Shown here: positions 6,201 through 7,413 of the stretch, piece after piece
How positions within the stretch are numbered: position 1 is the first letter of the stretch
Layout: every line of letters starts with the position of its first letter
Assembly: GCA_024278655.1 (NCBI GenBank)
Contig: JAJRSV010000431.1
Coordinates: 1-7,413 of the forward strand
Direction of reading: 5' to 3'
Source: Bacteroidota bacterium
GTDB lineage: Bacteria > Bacteroidota > Ignavibacteria > Ignavibacteriales > Ignavibacteriaceae
Length of the DNA: 7,413 bases
The notes under the pieces: model-generated
Database searches by the model: none
What the model was told of the DNA's origin: nothing
Seen by the model: only the letters and a program-made list of their open reading frames with translations
Translations under genes and position numbers: made by a program

Positions 6201-6724
6201 CCCGAAAGCTGCAAGCGCAGTCCGCTGTTGAGCGTAAAGTCTTTTGTGGTTCCAACGGTGAAGCCCCTTATAAGCGTTCCGCTCTTCTGAATACCGGGAC
6301 CGAAAATGGCATCGGGAGTTAAGCCGCCGCCTTCAATTTCCGAAATTCTTACCGTGTCGCCCAACTCTTCTTTATACCTAACCACCAGCGATCGTCGTTT
6401 GTATTGCTTACGCAGCGAGAGCTTTACCGTTTGATACGTAACATAAAGAGTATCGAAAATTGAATACGGAAGCGAGTCGGATAGAGTAAACGTTGCTGTT
6501 GAATAGCTGATATTATAATCGGCAAACCTTTTCAGCACAGAGTCACGAAGCACGATGCGTTCCGTGAAGGGAATAATCGAAACGCTCGAAATGTTGTATT
6601 TATTTTCGAAGTTAATCGGAATGGTATCGGTTACCGTTACGGTATTATAACCAGTTTGCGCATAAGCAACCGAACCAAGTAAAACGAACCATATTATTAA
6701 TCTCAAGTAATCAACCGACTTCAA
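3254..6724 (-). CDS. Large secreted outer-membrane beta-barrel protein, function unknown
   Basis: Seen: 1156 residues without a single cysteine. A signal peptide is at 1-22 (Arg8, hydrophobic core 9-20, AYA before Gln23; signal peptidase I type). A motif with DY-x-I-x-Y followed by AT occurs at 69-98 and again at 315-346. KGDY and YLPIIFLPMP lie at 464-494. From about 500 to the end, alternating short amphipathic beta strands rich in Tyr, Phe and Arg end in ARAYF, a C-terminal Phe typical of substrates of the BAM insertion machinery. DLNGNGIPDENEF at 842-854 has the layout of a 12-residue EF-hand calcium loop. There is no TonB box or type IX secretion C-terminal domain that I can recognise. 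Known: large proteins with GxERVYLDG and 'DYTI-Y-AxITFTPKR' segments occur in FCB genomes without assigned role. The start is TTG at 6724-6722: no better start lies between it and the in-frame stop upstream, and it gives a proper signal peptide. TTG at codon 7 is an alternative. It is a single-gene unit. Confidence 0.75.
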   Translation of the reverse strand: MKSVDYLRLIIWFVLLGSVAYAQTGYNTVTVTDTIPINFENKYNISSVSIIPFTERIVLRDSVLKRFADYNISYSTATFTLSDSLPYSIFDTLYVTYQTVKLSLRKQYKRRSLVVRYKEELGDTVRISEIEGGGLTPDAIFGPGIQKSGTLIRGFTVGTTKDFTLNSGLRLQLSGKLSDNIEIVAALTDENTPIQPEGNTERLEELDRVFIQIKHPNAIGNFGDYLLQNRNGEFGVINRKLQGLMGQFMIEDHKAYFSIASSRSKFTTNQFFGTDGVQGPYNLTGKNGEKNIIVIAGTERVYLDGIEMVRGENNDYTIEYANATITFTPKRLISSASRISVDFEYTDRQFARNFLGAGINSKFFNDKLEVGFQYLKEGDNKDSPIDISLSDEDKRILSEAGDDRLKAVKPGVSLAEEDSLGNRRGIYSAVDTVINNEPFTYYVYNPGDSTAIYNVSFSYVGEGKGDYSREAIGNFLFVGIGEGSYLPIIFLPMPQQTEMGNLFVNVKPFDNVSVSLEYAGSIFDANKFSGVDDGDNFGYAANLLLNIRPSEIKLGSLSLGKIGLSYKDRFIKDRFTTLDRINEVEFNRYYNIQQTAKKEDESLREVKLTLMPVKEVGLVTSAGFLRKGALKSNRFNNVLRIGNNQTYNINYNLDYVESENKSIVSNWLRQQGNGYFVFWKFKPGVEFIAEDKQENKSKKDSLLSSSLKYLEVNPYLEIIKLNGLKIAAKYSLRDDYLPLDGKMLKQARSTTNYFELTYNGIKEFNTVFNLTFRDKIFTDPFKQKGALNNQTILVRSQSKFKFWERILKGDLFYEVSTKMSARLEKVFIRVAQGTGNYIYLGDLNGNGIPDENEFEPTLFDGDFVLVTIPTDELFPVIDLKTNTRWKIKFGDIFSRKTVWGAILKYLSAETSWRIEENTREEDFSKIYLLKLSAFQQEGKTIRGSNFFRQDIFVNENSSELSFRFRYEQNHKMSEFNSGVERGFNRERSVRIRFKMIKEVRNQTDIINRIDNVSAPETSTRNRNISENSVVSDFSYRPMRTLEVGFKIKVGKSEDTFPEKPTVIDFNSQSLRFNLSFTGKGRLRIELERSELIANTTANFIPFELTNGNQLGKNYFWRLNFDYRIASFLQTTLSYDGRWQGQGRVVHTARAEARAYF

Positions 6725-7014
6725 ACGAAGAATTTGTTTTATGAGTTTAAAATCTAAATTTAAGCAACACTTTTATCAAGTCCATTAAAAAAGTAATGTA
6801 AAAAAGCGGTATAAAGGAAAAGGTTGGCGAGAGGGTTGGATATTTTGGTTAATTGTTTATTTCTTAAATGTAATTGTAATATTCGTGTTGATTGGAGTGA
6901 ATACAAAGCTATTATTTCGACAATGGTTAAATATAAAACTCACTAAAGCTACAGGGAAACAATTATATGCTAATAATAGTTAATCGATTATTATGTTTAA
7001 TTCCATAATTTATT
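6725..7014. other. AT-rich gap between the methyltransferase and outer-membrane protein genes
   Basis: There is no gene in these 290 bases. It contains the candidate promoter above and, near the methyltransferase end, an AT-only inverted repeat TAATAAT (6971-6977) and ATTATTA (6987-6993) around the palindrome TAATCGATTA (6981-6990). That stem is too weak to call a terminator. None of the heptamer repeats of the other gaps is present here. Confidence 0.55.
6751..6779 (-). promoter_or_regulatory. Candidate promoter of the outer-membrane protein gene
   Basis: On the minus strand TTGATA (6779-6774, 5 of 6 to TTGACA) is followed after exactly 17 bases by TAGATT (6756-6751, 4 of 6 to TATAAT). This would start transcription near 6744, about 20 bases before the TTG start, with no clear Shine-Dalgarno in the short AT-rich leader. 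Sequence match in AT-rich DNA, so only moderately specific. Confidence 0.35.
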
Positions 7015-7413
7015 CTATTTATATTTAGTTTTCTTTTCAAATAGAGTAAACTGAGGTGGGCTAAAATCTTTAATGTTAATGTTGTCTAGTGTCCCCCAAA
7101 TTTCATCAAGATGCTCGGTATATTTATAATCATTTTTAAATCTATCAATTCGGTCAACATCACGGAGGTCATTCAATCTTTTCAAACAATAATTAAAATA
7201 TAAATCATCTTTCTCAACACTTATCGAATTTCTGCTTAGTTGTCTAGCAACAACATTAGTGGTTGCTGTTCCAGAGAATGGGTCAAATACAAAATCACCA
7301 GGTTTAGATGATGATAAAATAATACGGAGTAAAAGTTTAATAGGTGACTGCTGATTGTGCAATCTATCACCATTCGGAAGTCGTAATGGCTCTTCACCAG
7401 CAAAATAACCGGA
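7015..7413 (-). CDS. DNA methyltransferase (N4-cytosine/N6-adenine type), C-terminal part
   Basis: The frame is open from the right edge to TAG at 7017-7015, 132 codons, so the gene is cut by the window and any start inside it, such as TTG at 7362, is spurious. Seen: HNQQSPIKLLLRII (visible residues 19-32) matches the motif X region, directly followed by KPGDFVFDPFSGTATT (37-52) with SAM-binding motif I and by ISVEKD (64-69) with the motif II acidic residue. Known: the order X then I near the C-terminus, with the catalytic (D/S/N)PP(Y/W) motif IV further upstream, marks beta-class enzymes that methylate exocyclic amino groups in DNA. Motif IV is outside the window, so base specificity cannot be told. 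Motif I has Ala where DPFxGxGTT usually has its last Gly. Visibly AT-richer than the neighbouring genes; it may be a solitary methylase or part of a restriction-modification system whose partner is off the edge. Confidence 0.85.
   Translation of the reverse strand, partial: SGYFAGEEPLRLPNGDRLHNQQSPIKLLLRIILSSSKPGDFVFDPFSGTATTNVVARQLSRNSISVEKDDLYFNYCLKRLNDLRDVDRIDRFKNDYKYTEHLDEIWGTLDNINIKDFSPPQFTLFEKKTKYK

Noticed and set aside
5999..6322. Plus-strand open frame of 107 codons
   Set aside because: It lies wholly opposite the large outer-membrane protein gene, has no recognisable domain or ribosome binding site, and is the expected shadow of a long gene. The other plus-strand frames (for example 96-293, 1424-1624, 2601-2843, 3426-3623, 4020-4211) are rejected on the same grounds.
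6971..6993. AT-only inverted repeat as terminator of the methyltransferase gene
   Set aside because: The 7-bp stem contains only A-T pairs with a 9-base loop and no T-tract follows, so it would be unstable and is easily expected by chance in AT-rich DNA.
7015..7362. Complete small 115-residue protein starting at TTG 7362
   Set aside because: The reading frame stays open to the window edge and the upstream codons continue the methyltransferase, so this is a fragment of a larger gene.

Overview
The window is 7.4 kb of bacterial chromosome. Every gene I can support lies on the minus strand, so transcription runs from right to left. I see no gene on the plus strand, no tRNA, rRNA, CRISPR array or transposase. 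The likely source is a member of the Fibrobacteres-Chlorobi-Bacteroidetes (FCB) group, perhaps close to Ignavibacteria or Chlorobi. This is inference from three things: a very large, cysteine-free outer-membrane beta-barrel protein of a kind I associate with that group; moderately AT-rich DNA with low-complexity heptamer arrays between genes; and two clear AGGAG ribosome binding sites, which core Bacteroidetes usually lack. No marker gene settles the taxonomy.

Regions, in order of transcription (right to left). (1) 7413-7015 is the C-terminal part of a DNA methyltransferase cut by the window edge, in visibly AT-richer DNA. (2) 7014-6725 is an AT-rich gap with a candidate promoter for the next gene. 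(3) 6724-3254 encodes a 1156-residue secreted outer-membrane protein with a signal peptide, a DY-I-Y/AT motif that occurs twice near the N-terminus, an EF-hand-like loop and a C-terminal Phe. (4) 3253-2881 is a gap with a terminator-like hairpin, inverted heptamer and decamer repeats, an octamer tandem array and a candidate promoter. (5) 2880-2419 encodes a Nudix hydrolase, followed at once by a perfect 8-bp hairpin. (6) 2418-2071 is a gap with the same two repeat families in the opposite orientation. (7) 2070 to 1 is a tightly packed operon: a PfkB-family kinase, mtnA (methylthioribose-1-phosphate isomerase) and the start of recO. Adjacent genes overlap by 14 and 4 bases.

The kinase and MtnA pair points to salvage of a phosphorylated (thio)pentose, most simply the methionine salvage step from methylthioribose-1-phosphate. 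RecO, a recombinational repair factor, seems to be a passenger in the operon. The Nudix enzyme and the outer-membrane protein look like independent units.

No clearly new multi-gene system is present. The most noteworthy signals are the paired, strand-inverted intergenic repeats around the Nudix gene, the uncharacterised outer-membrane protein, and the unassigned kinase coupled to mtnA.
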